Shown here piece after piece: positions 1 to 7,780 of a stretch of 64,000 nt of DNA; positions within the stretch are counted from its first letter, which is position 1, and each line of letters starts with the position of its first letter. The stretch spans positions 247,502 to 311,501 of the forward strand of contig NZ_GG704781.1 of the NCBI RefSeq assembly GCF_000160535.1. The letters are read 5' to 3'. The DNA is from Hallella bergensis DSM 17361 (GTDB lineage Bacteria > Bacteroidota > Bacteroidia > Bacteroidales > Bacteroidaceae). The notes beneath the pieces were generated by a model, which had not been told where the DNA came from, did not search any database, and saw only the letters and a program-made list of their open reading frames with translations. Both the position numbers and the translations under genes were made by a program.

Positions 1-450
1 ATACTGCTGTATGGTTGGGACTTTCGTCACCTCATGGGTGTACCACCTTACTCCAAGTTCGTTTTCGAGGAAAGCATACACCCCATACATTGTGCCTCGC
101 TGACTTCCTCCGTAGATATATAAGTTGTCACCTTCCGTTTTATAGGTAAAACTATCATCGTCTGCATCGGGCTTAGTCTTAGAGGTGTATTTGGCGATGC
201 TGGGATGGTAGCCTATGAATATGTTGTTTTTTTTGGCGGCTCTGTCAGGTGATACAATTAAAATGTCGGCACCGCTTATCTGTTTCAGATATATACGAAG
301 GTCTTCTGCGGCGGTATGCTCTGAAACGGAAGCATTTTGGAATAGTATTATCTTATAATCACTTTTTTGGTTTTTAAACAGGCTTGTTGCTTGAGCGCAT
401 CCTCCATATATCATCGCTAAGACTGTAATAATACATCCTATATGTTTCAT
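1..450 (-). CDS. DUF4838-like secreted protein, N-terminal part (cut by window edge)
   Basis: The reading frame opens at ATG 448-450 and runs open through the left edge, giving the first 150 residues. GGAGGG at 461-466 is a good ribosome binding site. The N-terminus is a short secretion signal with a Cys near residue 16 (IYGGCAQA), so it may be a lipoprotein, but the lipobox is imperfect. Near residues 120-140 the pattern GSQRGTMYGVYAFLENELG followed by RWYT resembles the N-terminal domain of DUF4838 proteins and of GH67/GH115 alpha-glucuronidases. The start lies 38 bp after the stop of the export gene, so the two are probably co-transcribed. The catalytic or C-terminal part is outside the window and function is not known. 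Confidence 0.65.
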   Translation of the reverse strand, partial: MKHIGCIITVLAMIYGGCAQATSLFKNQKSDYKIILFQNASVSEHTAAEDLRIYLKQISGADILIVSPDRAAKKNNIFIGYHPSIAKYTSKTKPDADDDSFTYKTEGDNLYIYGGSQRGTMYGVYAFLENELGVRWYTHEVTKVPTIQQY

Positions 451-488
451 GCCTGTATTTCCCTCCTTAAATCTAAATATGAGAACAA

Positions 489-3083
489 TTATTTTGCTAT
501 ATTCGCTATCGTTGCAATCATTGCGGCGATGCTGGCCATGCCAGTGCCAAGGCTCATGGTTTCGGCAATACTCATTTTGCGAGATAGCTTACTCGGAACC
601 ACAATTTCGCAGCCCGGCTCTATCTTTGCACCTTGGCTCACTTTGCCAACCATGCCGTTCATGTAGATAATGTATGCCTTGCTCTTGCGTGCGTTCTGTG
701 CAAAACCGCCGGCTGTGTTGATGTAGTATCTTGCTCGTTTCCCCTTTTCGTAGGCTACAGTGTTGGGATACATCACGGCGCCGTTGATTTTAACCGTTGC
801 GGTGTATTGTGGCAGGATGAGCCGGTCGCCGGCGCGCAATACAATGTTAGCATCGCTTCCTGGGTCTTGGAGTGCTTTGTCAAGCTCAATGCCCACGGGG
901 AACGTGCTGGGTATTTCGAATTTCTGCAACTGTGTGTTCGATGCCTGTTGGCTCATTTGCTGAATATTCCCGGCATTGTTGCTGCTTGCAGCCAGTTGGA
1001 GCAACTGTTGTTGCAGTTGTTCTTGCTGCATCTTCAGGGCTGCCTGCATACGGGCACGTTCCACCTCGTTGGGCACGCGCTCCAGTCGGGCACCCTTGAT
1101 ATAGGCCATGTCGGTCACACCACCGGCTGCCTTCAACAGATCGGTCAGGCGAGCGTTGCGTTTGTTTAGGGTGTATGTGCCACCAAACATCACCTCGCCC
1201 TCTATTGTAACATTTTGTTGCTCAGAATAAGCCGGGCTTTTACGCACATAAACCTGATCGAACGGCATCAGCACGAAACCTTGCTCGCCGTCAATCACAA
1301 AACCGTCTTTCAGGGCAAAGCTATAAGTTTGGGCTATAATGCTATCGGTAGTCATGGCTTGGGGATTACTCACCCTGCGAGCCACATCCACTTTGACAGT
1401 CGATGCAGTCTCTTTCAGTCCGCCGGCCTGGAGCACGAAGTCTTCCAGGGTTTCGTTGTCTGCATATTTATAGATGCCGGGATATTGCACCTCGCCATGA
1501 ATCGTGAGAGTGCGCTCCGTCATGGCCTCCTGCTTGCTCGGAATGAAGAGTACATCGTTTTCTTTCAATGGGATGTCGGCCACATGACCGGTCATAATAC
1601 CCTGCACGTCAACACTCACCACTTTCAGCGTTCGGTCGCTCTTCATGCGGTGCATCACTGCGCGGTTGGTGAAGGCTTCCTCAGTGAGTCCTTCAGCATG
1701 TTCGATGAGTGTGCGCACGCTATTGACGCCCCCTCCCAGCTGATACATGCCCGGCCGGAAGACGGCTCCCTTGATTTCCACGGTGTTCTGATAGCGTGGC
1801 AGGATGGAGTCCACACTCACGCTGTCGCCATCGGCTATGCGAAAGCTGCTCATGTCGAATTCCTCAACGTTGAACACGGCATACTCGCGACCTGTCTTGC
1901 GGTTCACCCGCACGGCTTTGGTATAGGCGTCTCCGGCAAATCCTCCGGCATATTTCAGCAGACTCTCGAGACTCTCGTTCTTCTTCATCTCGTAGAACAT
2001 GGGACGCTTCACCTTGCCCGTGATATTCACCAGGCAGTCGTAGGGACCCACGATAATCACGTCGCCGTCGGTTAGGCGTACGTTGCCAGTCATTTTGCCA
2101 TTGAGGATATAGTCGTAGATATCGCACACGCTCACCAGCTTGTTATGACGATATATCTTGATGTTGCGCAACGTACCCATGTTGTTTGTTCCGCCGGCCA
2201 TATACAGAGCATGGAACACACTGGCAAAGGCCGACAGCGTATAGGTGCCCGGTGCTTTCACCTCACCCATCACATTGATGGAGATGGTACGTGTTTGCCC
2301 GAGCGAAATCTTAATCTGGCTGCTCTGGTATCTGGTTCCAAGTCGGCTGCGTATGCGGGCATTGGCCTGAGCCACGGTGAGTCCACTCACTTGAATTGGG
2401 CCATAGTTTTCGATAATGATGTCACCATCGGGCGACACCGAACTTTCTATGGTTTTCTGCGAGGCACCGTAGATGTCGATAATCACCGCATCCCCGGGAC
2501 CGAGGCGGTAGTTCTGCGGCGTGGCAATGTTCATGGCAGGCTCAAACGTCAGGTTTTTGTTATTGAAAATGTCGCGGCCGAATACCTTTGTTTTTTCTTT
2601 TTTCTGATTCTCCAACATCACCTTCAGCATTTCCAAGGAGTCGGCTGGTGTCATCAATCCCAGCTCAGTTTGCATCTGCAAAAAATCGGAGCTGTTCTCA
2701 TCGTATTCGTTTTTCCATTCCGGGTTCCCCTGTATGCGCTGTGAGGTTGTGGCGGCACGCCTTTGCTCAGCTTGCTTGGTTTCCTCCTTGTCTTGAGGCT
2801 TGACATTGTTACTGCGCAGCCGGCTGTTGGCCTTGGTTTTTTGGTCCACGTTGCCTAAGCCAGAACCCTTTGCCTGCCGCTCATACTTCTTCCTCACCCG
2901 GCGAATCTGTGCAATGTCAACGCCGTTTTGCATCAACTTGGTCACGATCTGGGCTTGTGAAGTTCCCCTTTCCACTTCTTTCTGTACGAATTCTGCGACC
3001 TGAGAATCTGTCATGGAACTCTGAGCCCAGATGCCAGAAGGGCATAGGGTCGCCAACATGATGCCTATAATGAGTTTCTTCAT
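489..3083 (-). CDS. Polysaccharide export outer-membrane protein with multiple SLBB domains
   Basis: This 864-residue protein has a signal peptide (about residues 1-20, ending IWAQ). A Wza-like polysaccharide-export domain begins near residue 190 (NYRLGPGDAVIIDIYGAS), followed by repeated SLBB modules recognisable by V-x-G-x-V-x-x-P-G-x-Y (NVMGEVKAPGTYTL, EIKGAVFRPGMYQL, TIHGEVQYPGIYKY, TIEGEVMFGGTYTL). A Gln-rich, probably coiled-coil stretch lies near residue 670. The C-terminus is a hydrophobic segment (MASIAAMIATIANIA) that may sit in the outer membrane. Wza-type proteins form the outer-membrane exit channel for capsule or exopolysaccharide. At 864 residues it is much longer than E. coli Wza (about 380), as is usual for multi-SLBB versions in Bacteroidota. 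No Wzc or glycosyltransferase is adjacent. It has its own promoter at 3155-3185. Confidence 0.9.
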   Translation of the reverse strand: MKKLIIGIMLATLCPSGIWAQSSMTDSQVAEFVQKEVERGTSQAQIVTKLMQNGVDIAQIRRVRKKYERQAKGSGLGNVDQKTKANSRLRSNNVKPQDKEETKQAEQRRAATTSQRIQGNPEWKNEYDENSSDFLQMQTELGLMTPADSLEMLKVMLENQKKEKTKVFGRDIFNNKNLTFEPAMNIATPQNYRLGPGDAVIIDIYGASQKTIESSVSPDGDIIIENYGPIQVSGLTVAQANARIRSRLGTRYQSSQIKISLGQTRTISINVMGEVKAPGTYTLSAFASVFHALYMAGGTNNMGTLRNIKIYRHNKLVSVCDIYDYILNGKMTGNVRLTDGDVIIVGPYDCLVNITGKVKRPMFYEMKKNESLESLLKYAGGFAGDAYTKAVRVNRKTGREYAVFNVEEFDMSSFRIADGDSVSVDSILPRYQNTVEIKGAVFRPGMYQLGGGVNSVRTLIEHAEGLTEEAFTNRAVMHRMKSDRTLKVVSVDVQGIMTGHVADIPLKENDVLFIPSKQEAMTERTLTIHGEVQYPGIYKYADNETLEDFVLQAGGLKETASTVKVDVARRVSNPQAMTTDSIIAQTYSFALKDGFVIDGEQGFVLMPFDQVYVRKSPAYSEQQNVTIEGEVMFGGTYTLNKRNARLTDLLKAAGGVTDMAYIKGARLERVPNEVERARMQAALKMQQEQLQQQLLQLAASSNNAGNIQQMSQQASNTQLQKFEIPSTFPVGIELDKALQDPGSDANIVLRAGDRLILPQYTATVKINGAVMYPNTVAYEKGKRARYYINTAGGFAQNARKSKAYIIYMNGMVGKVSQGAKIEPGCEIVVPSKLSRKMSIAETMSLGTGMASIAAMIATIANIAK

Positions 3084-3154
3084 TATCGTTTTGTGAGATT
3101 TTTAAATGCTATAAAAATAACTATTCTTTCCCTAAAATATTGTTATTCTTGCCA

Positions 3155-3185
3155 CAAAGTTATGATAAAATCGGCGAATGGCAAA
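3155..3185 (-). promoter_or_regulatory. Bacteroidetes-type promoter of the export gene
   Basis: On the minus strand the region reads TTTG (3185-3182), 19 bp, then TAACTTTG (3162-3155). This is an exact match to the Bacteroidetes consensus TTTG-N19-TAnnTTTG. The export gene starts about 70 bp downstream. Confidence 0.75.
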
Positions 3186-3252
3186 GCCTTTCGTCTACTT
3201 TGGGTGCTTTTCATGAATTTCAAGTCTATGATTTCCCTTGTTGGGCAAAGAT

Positions 3253-3290
3253 AAAAATTGTGGCCACCCCGACAGGATGTAGCCACAACT
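3253..3290 (-). terminator. Terminator of the sulfatase gene
   Basis: GCCACAA (3282-3288) pairs with TTGTGGC (3258-3264). On the minus strand the stem is followed by a T-run (plus-strand A-run 3253-3257). It lies just after the sulfatase stop and before the export-gene promoter. Confidence 0.6.
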
Positions 3291-3302
3291 TTTCAGAATA
3301 TA

Positions 3303-4844
3303 CTATTTCTCCGTCTTTCTGCTGGGGTATTGCGCTTTGTAATATTTCAGCTGTTGGAAGAGGCGTTTCTTCAATTTGGCGGCACGTTGGGGCTCTTGTT
3401 CTGCCAGATTATGGCTCTCGCCAATATCCTGTTTCACATTATACAATTCCACCTTGTCATATCTCCAGTAGTAGATGAGGTGGTAGTCGCCCTGCATGAT
3501 CGATGAAGTGGGTCCGTAGCCGTCTTTCTCGCTGATGCCTGTAGTCCAGAGATGGGGATAGTGCCACACAATCTCGCGCTCCCTGCTGAGTTTGGGATTT
3601 CGGAGCAGGTCGACAAAACTCCTGCCGTCCACATGTTGCGTGGTTTTATAATGCTTCACGCCCGCCATCTCAATAATGGTAGGGTAGAAATCCTCAATCA
3701 TCACGCGGTTGCCGTTGGTGGTGCCTCCTTTGATCACTCCAGGCCAGCTGACCAGCATCGGCTCGTGGATACCTCCCTCTAAGGCCGACCCTTTGCCGCC
3801 GCGGGCAGGGTAGTTTTGGTCATAGTTGGCGCGGCCTTGACGGATATTGATGGCCTGTCCGCCATTGTCAGACATGAATATGATGATTGTGTTGCGTGCC
3901 ACTTCCGGGCGTGCCTCCAGATAGTTCATGATGTCGCCCAGACTCTTGTCCATGCCTTCGATAAGCGCGGCATGATTGATTTCTTGCTTGTTGAGTGGGG
4001 CTTGGAGCATGGGGTCGAAGACACCTTGACCGTCAGCGGTCATATAGTTTGGAGTAAACCTTTCGTCAGGACTATATGGCGCGTGGATGGCATAGTGTGA
4101 CATGTAGAGAAAAAAGGGCTGATGGTCGGCAATGGGCTTGTCAAGGGCTTTCAGCGCCTCTATGGTCAGCGCCTCGGTCAAGAACGTGCCCTTGGAGTAA
4201 TATTGTTCTAACCCAGACACGTGGAAATCGCCTTTGCCATAATCTTCCTGGGCGAGATAGCTGGCTGGAGCGCCGTTGGCACCACCTGCAATGTTCACTT
4301 GGAATCCGAAGTTGGTGGGGTTCTCACCGGCAGTGGTCTGCGCGCCGAAATGTCCCTTGCCGCAGTGGATGGTGAAATAGCCGTTGTCTTTCAATACCTG
4401 TGGCAGGGCGGTGATAAGGGTGGTAAGGTGTCGGTTGTGCTGGCTCCTCACGGTGTCGGGCTGTATGCCGTTGCAGTTCCAGTCCGGCGGAGTAATTTCT
4501 TTATCCTTGGCATCGGTCTGCTCGTTGTATTTCAGGGTCCAATTGGTCACACGGTGGCGGGCGGCATTCATGCCCGAGAGTAGCGAACAGCGTGAAGGCG
4601 ACGATACAGCACAGGCGTAGGCTTGGGTGAAGCGCACACCTTGGGCTGCCAGACGTTCCATATTAGGTGTGCGGTAACGCTGGTTGAGCAGGGTTTTCTC
4701 TTTATAAAATGGCACAGAGGTCTCTTGCCACCCCATGTCGTCTACCAGAAACAGAATGATATTGGGTCTGTCGGTGGTCTGCGCCTGACAGAGGGAGGCA
4801 GCACTTGCTGCAACGCCAAATAGTGCGGTTAGTCTCTTGTTCAT
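3303..4844 (-). CDS. Secreted sulfatase, serine-type
   Basis: A 513-residue sulfatase that hydrolyses sulfate esters, exported by a signal peptide (residues 1-21, ending LCQA). The metal-binding start of the alkaline-phosphatase fold is seen as FLVDDMGWQ (33-40). The formylglycine signature is S81-S-P-S-R85-C-S-L-L-S-G, so the modified residue is a serine rather than a cysteine; in Bacteroidota such enzymes depend on the radical-SAM maturase anSME. The motif SDNGG and the stretch GGKGSALEGGIHEP are typical of the arylsulfatase A-like group. No maturase gene is in the window. The substrate cannot be told from sequence; host glycan or algal polysaccharide sulfate is possible. No clear promoter is visible upstream. 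Confidence 0.9.
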   Translation of the reverse strand: MNKRLTALFGVAASAASLCQAQTTDRPNIILFLVDDMGWQETSVPFYKEKTLLNQRYRTPNMERLAAQGVRFTQAYACAVSSPSRCSLLSGMNAARHRVTNWTLKYNEQTDAKDKEITPPDWNCNGIQPDTVRSQHNRHLTTLITALPQVLKDNGYFTIHCGKGHFGAQTTAGENPTNFGFQVNIAGGANGAPASYLAQEDYGKGDFHVSGLEQYYSKGTFLTEALTIEALKALDKPIADHQPFFLYMSHYAIHAPYSPDERFTPNYMTADGQGVFDPMLQAPLNKQEINHAALIEGMDKSLGDIMNYLEARPEVARNTIIIFMSDNGGQAINIRQGRANYDQNYPARGGKGSALEGGIHEPMLVSWPGVIKGGTTNGNRVMIEDFYPTIIEMAGVKHYKTTQHVDGRSFVDLLRNPKLSREREIVWHYPHLWTTGISEKDGYGPTSSIMQGDYHLIYYWRYDKVELYNVKQDIGESHNLAEQEPQRAAKLKKRLFQQLKYYKAQYPSRKTEK

Positions 4845-4958
4845 GTTTTTAAAGCTGAATGGATCTTGATTTATTTTTTTATGAGTGGGAGCAAATGGTG
4901 CATTATCTTGACAAACACCCTTTCGAATTACGCGAATTTAAAAATACTTACGGTTTCT

Positions 4959-4997
4959 TGCATCGACATCCATGTTGCTTTCCTGCATCGACATCCA
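4959..4997. repeat. 14-bp direct repeat, 25-bp period
   Basis: TGCATCGACATCCA occurs exactly at 4959-4972 and 4984-4997 in the gap between the sulfatase and pdxT. Function unknown. Confidence 0.6.
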
Positions 4998-5073
4998 CGA
5001 CATCCCACGACTATCTGCTCATGTTGTGAAGAGTCGTGTCAGTCGTTGCGGAAAATTGTGCATGACCATCGCG

Positions 5074-5169
5074 CAGCCTAATTTTGAATTTTGAATTTTG
5101 AATTATGAATTGTGAATTGCAACCCGCGTCAGCCTAATTTTGAATTATGAATTATGAATTTTGAATTGA
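5074..5169. repeat. Heptanucleotide repeat tract (TTGAATT/ATGAATT) in two blocks
   Basis: Two blocks each open with CAGCCTAATTTTGAATT (5074 and 5130) and continue as imperfect 7-bp units of the form (T/A)TGAATT. The second block contains the pdxT stop codon (5145-5147) and codes its last seven residues. The tract is AT-rich and in the style of simple-sequence repeats found between Bacteroidetes genes. Confidence 0.8.
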
Positions 5170-5711
5170 ACTCTGCAGATGTCTACAAAATACTCGTGTA
5201 TGCGGGTGTCTTCCCCCAGCTCGGGGTGAAAGGCGGTAACTAACTGGTTGCCTTGTTTAGCGGCAACGATGTGCCCGTCTATGATAGCAAGTGCTTCGCA
5301 GCCTTCGCCCACCTTTTCAATATAAGGCGCACGAATAAACACCATATCCACCTTGCCGACACCCTTCATTTCCTCGTTGGCAACGAAACTGCCCAGCTGA
5401 CGGCCGTAGGCATTACGCTTCACGGTAATGTTCATGGTGCCAAGGTGGTTGTGGTCGAGCATAATGAGTCCGGCACAAGTGCCAAACACGGGCAGCCCTT
5501 TCTTGATAGCTTCCCTGATAGGAGAGCAGAGGTCAAGATCTTGTACGAGACGCATCATGGTTGTGCTTTCGCCACCTGGAATAATCAAGCCGTCTTTGGG
5601 TTGTGCCCAATCTTCCACATTACGTACCAAAAACGAGTCTACACCCATACGGGCAAGCATTTGCCGATGTTCGGCAAATGCTCCCTGCAATGCTAAAATG
5701 GCTATTCTCAT
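5145..5711 (-). CDS. pdxT: PLP synthase glutaminase subunit PdxT
   Basis: PdxT hydrolyses glutamine and channels ammonia to PdxS, which makes pyridoxal 5'-phosphate from ribose 5-phosphate and glyceraldehyde 3-phosphate. The 188-residue protein has the normal family length and a full catalytic triad: nucleophile C79 in [11 protein letters not shown], and H162 and E164 in [10 protein letters not shown]. The conserved GGES motif is at 47-50. The start overlaps the pdxS stop by 4 bases (ATGA), the usual sign of translational coupling. The final residues QFKIHNS are encoded by the heptanucleotide repeat tract and are not a conserved part of the family. Confidence 0.97.
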   Translation of the reverse strand: MRIAILALQGAFAEHRQMLARMGVDSFLVRNVEDWAQPKDGLIIPGGESTTMMRLVQDLDLCSPIREAIKKGLPVFGTCAGLIMLDHNHLGTMNITVKRNAYGRQLGSFVANEEMKGVGKVDMVFIRAPYIEKVGEGCEALAIIDGHIVAAKQGNQLVTAFHPELGEDTRIHEYFVDICRVQFKIHNS

Positions 5712-6580
5712 TTGCCACGCTCTGCCATGAGAAGTTCTATTTCGCTCTCGTTGATGCCCACCATGGCCTCGCCAAGGTCTTCGCTCAGTTCGGCGAGCAT
5801 CTCGGGTTTGTCATAGTTGGTCACGGCCTTCACTATGGCCTGTGCGCGCTTCTCGGGGTTGCCGCTCTTGAAGATGCCACTACCCACAAACACACCCTCA
5901 GCTCCAAGCTGCATCATCAGGGCGGCATCGGCTGGGGTGGCCACACCTCCGGCTGCAAAATTCACTACGGGCAGTTTGCCGTTCTCGTGTACATACTCCA
6001 CCAAGTCGTAGGGCACACGCAGTTGTTTGGCAGCCTCGTAAAGTTCGTCGGCACTCATCGATGTCAGTCGGCGCATCTCACTCTGCATCATGCGCATGTG
6101 GCGCACAGCCTGTATCACGTCGCCCGTGCCCGGCTCGCCCTTGGTGCGAATCATCGTGGCACCCTCGTTGATGCGGCGAAGCGCTTCGCCGAGGTCTTTG
6201 GCACCACAAACGAAAGGTACCTTGAACTGGCGTTTGTCGATGTGATACACATCGTCGGCCGGCGAAAGCACCTCACTCTCGTCGATATAGTCTATCTCAA
6301 TGGCCTCCAAGATTTGTGCTTCCACAAAGTGGCCGATGCGACATTTGGCCATCACAGGAATGCTCACGGCCTCCTGAATGCCCTTGATCATCTTCGGGTC
6401 GCTCATGCGCGACACACCTCCGGCGGCACGTATGTCGGCAGGAATACGTTCCAAAGCCATAACTGCGCAAGCACCGGCGGCCTCGGCGATGCGTGCTTGT
6501 TCGGGGGTAGTTACATCCATGATTACACCGCCCTTGAGCATCTGTGCCAAGTTGCGGTTAAGAGTTGTTCTATCTTCCAT
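5708..6580 (-). CDS. pdxS: PLP synthase lyase subunit PdxS
   Basis: PdxS is the (beta/alpha)8 barrel that builds pyridoxal 5'-phosphate in the DXP-independent vitamin B6 route. All 290 residues align in style with the family: K79 in the motif MAKCRIGH corresponds to the Schiff-base lysine (Lys81 in B. subtilis) and K147 in [10 protein letters not shown] corresponds to the second lysine (Lys149). The phosphate-binding stretch [11 protein letters not shown] is present near residue 230. It is transcribed from its own likely promoter (6614-6645) into pdxT. Directly upstream on the same strand lies the ThiD-like/AraC fusion, a candidate regulator of this promoter. Confidence 0.98.
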   Translation of the reverse strand: MEDRTTLNRNLAQMLKGGVIMDVTTPEQARIAEAAGACAVMALERIPADIRAAGGVSRMSDPKMIKGIQEAVSIPVMAKCRIGHFVEAQILEAIEIDYIDESEVLSPADDVYHIDKRQFKVPFVCGAKDLGEALRRINEGATMIRTKGEPGTGDVIQAVRHMRMMQSEMRRLTSMSADELYEAAKQLRVPYDLVEYVHENGKLPVVNFAAGGVATPADAALMMQLGAEGVFVGSGIFKSGNPEKRAQAIVKAVTNYDKPEMLAELSEDLGEAMVGINESEIELLMAERGK

Positions 6581-6613
6581 TGTCTTATTAACGATTTAAA
6601 AAATTACTGCTCA

Positions 6614-6645
6614 CAAAGCTATATATAAAAATGAGAACAACCAAG
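6614..6645 (-). promoter_or_regulatory. Likely pdxS promoter
   Basis: The minus strand has TAGCTTTG (6621-6614), a perfect TAnnTTTG -7 box, with a weak -33 element CTTG about 20 bp upstream (6645-6642). The pdxS ATG is about 34 bp downstream. The gap between the fusion gene stop (6682) and this promoter is the only place for a local operator. Confidence 0.55.
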
Positions 6646-6681
6646 TTCTTGTTCCCAAATCGGTAAGCATTGTGCCGAAAA

Positions 6682-7770
6682 TCACAAGCGGCTCATCCGG
6701 TTGCGGTATTCCACGGGCGAACAACCTTGATGTGAGCTGAAAAACTTGCTGAACATGGGGAGTGATGAATAGCCAAGCTTGGTGGCGACCTCACTGATGG
6801 TCAGCCTGGACGTGGCCAATAGGGTAGAGGCCTCGCGCATGATGTAGTCGGCTATAACCTGTTTGGGTGTTTTCGCAACAGTCGTGGCCGTGATGCGTGT
6901 GAGGTAACGGGGGGTGATGGCGAGACGGTCGGCATAGAACGCCACGTCGTGAGCCTCGCGATAATGCGTTGCAATGAGAGCCATGAACTGGTTGTAGAGG
7001 TCAGCTTGTCGGTGTCCTTGAACACGGCAGTCTACGGCATACACCACTTGGCTGTGTAGATAGTCGTGGGCTCGGCTGATGGCAGTTGTGATGTTGCTGC
7101 CCATGGCCAGGTGTGTGGCAATGGCTGCCGACAGTGCTCCGCCCACACCGTGTCGTTGCCACCCCTCGGTGTTTTGTGAACTGAAAAACTGATGTTTTTC
7201 CCCTGCCATCAGTACGGCGGTGAGTCGACCTTCAGTCTGGTGCCCGCCACGTATGAGTACGGCTTGTGCTCCCATGGCGGTAAATTGTTGAGCCGCCTCC
7301 AACATCTCATCATCCGAAACAATGGGGCTGCCCAATAAGATTTCGGCTTCGTTACATCGTGTGAGCAACACAGTGGCTTCGGGAATGAGTTCTTGTTTCC
7401 AAGCTCTGATGGCCTCGTTGCCAATCAGCTGTTTGCCATGAGAAGTCAGGATTCCCGGCACCATCACTTTTTGAGGGCACCCCACAATTTCATCCTTCAA
7501 AGCCGCAATGGTGTCGGCATCGCGCACCATCCCCACTTTCACGGTTTTGGGATGGTGGGCTTCTATGACAGCTCTTACTTGCCTAACAACGATGTCACAC
7601 GGCAGGTTGAGCAAGTCGTGTATGCCCTGCCCATCCTGTACGGTCACTGTGGTAAGAGCCGTCAGAGCATAGCCGCCTAAAGCCGATATGGTCTTGATGT
7701 CGGCTTGTATTCCGGAAGCACCGGTGTTGTCAGAGCCCGTAATGCTCAAAACGTATGGCATGAAGTTCAT
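6682..7770 (-). CDS. ThiD-type kinase domain fused to AraC DNA-binding domain; probable vitamin-sensing regulator
   Basis: Residues 1-250 have the ribokinase/ThiD fold (hydroxymethylpyrimidine or pyridoxine kinases): the substrate motif GSDNTGASGIQADIKT (12-27) and the anion-hole region HGVGGALSAAIATHLA (207-222). Residues 262-362 form an AraC/XylS domain with two helix-turn-helices ending SSHQGCSPVEYRNRM. Several kinase signatures are changed: GTGC/D, which carries the catalytic base, reads G208-V-G-G211; DPVM reads VPGI near 105; TPN reads LTR near 137. The binding pocket motif is kept. I infer a pseudokinase that senses a B6 or thiamine precursor and drives the AraC part, probably on pdxS. 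A residual kinase activity is not excluded. Its stop lies 101 bp before pdxS, and its start lies 10 bp after the 498-residue gene, so those two are likely one transcript. Confidence 0.85.
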   Translation of the reverse strand: MNFMPYVLSITGSDNTGASGIQADIKTISALGGYALTALTTVTVQDGQGIHDLLNLPCDIVVRQVRAVIEAHHPKTVKVGMVRDADTIAALKDEIVGCPQKVMVPGILTSHGKQLIGNEAIRAWKQELIPEATVLLTRCNEAEILLGSPIVSDDEMLEAAQQFTAMGAQAVLIRGGHQTEGRLTAVLMAGEKHQFFSSQNTEGWQRHGVGGALSAAIATHLAMGSNITTAISRAHDYLHSQVVYAVDCRVQGHRQADLYNQFMALIATHYREAHDVAFYADRLAITPRYLTRITATTVAKTPKQVIADYIMREASTLLATSRLTISEVATKLGYSSLPMFSKFFSSHQGCSPVEYRNRMSRL

Positions 7771-7780
7771 GGGTGGCTCA

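Noticed and set aside
1215..2075. 286-residue plus-strand frame opposite the SLBB gene
   Set aside because: It is a shadow of the real minus-strand gene; the minus frame carries clear SLBB repeats.
4845..5144. CRISPR-like array before pdxT
   Set aside because: The repeats are 7-bp and 14-bp simple units without regular spacers, and no cas gene is near.
5603..6628. 341-residue plus-strand frame opposite pdxS/pdxT
   Set aside because: The minus strand carries two textbook enzymes with all active-site residues; the plus frame is His- and Leu-rich without domains.
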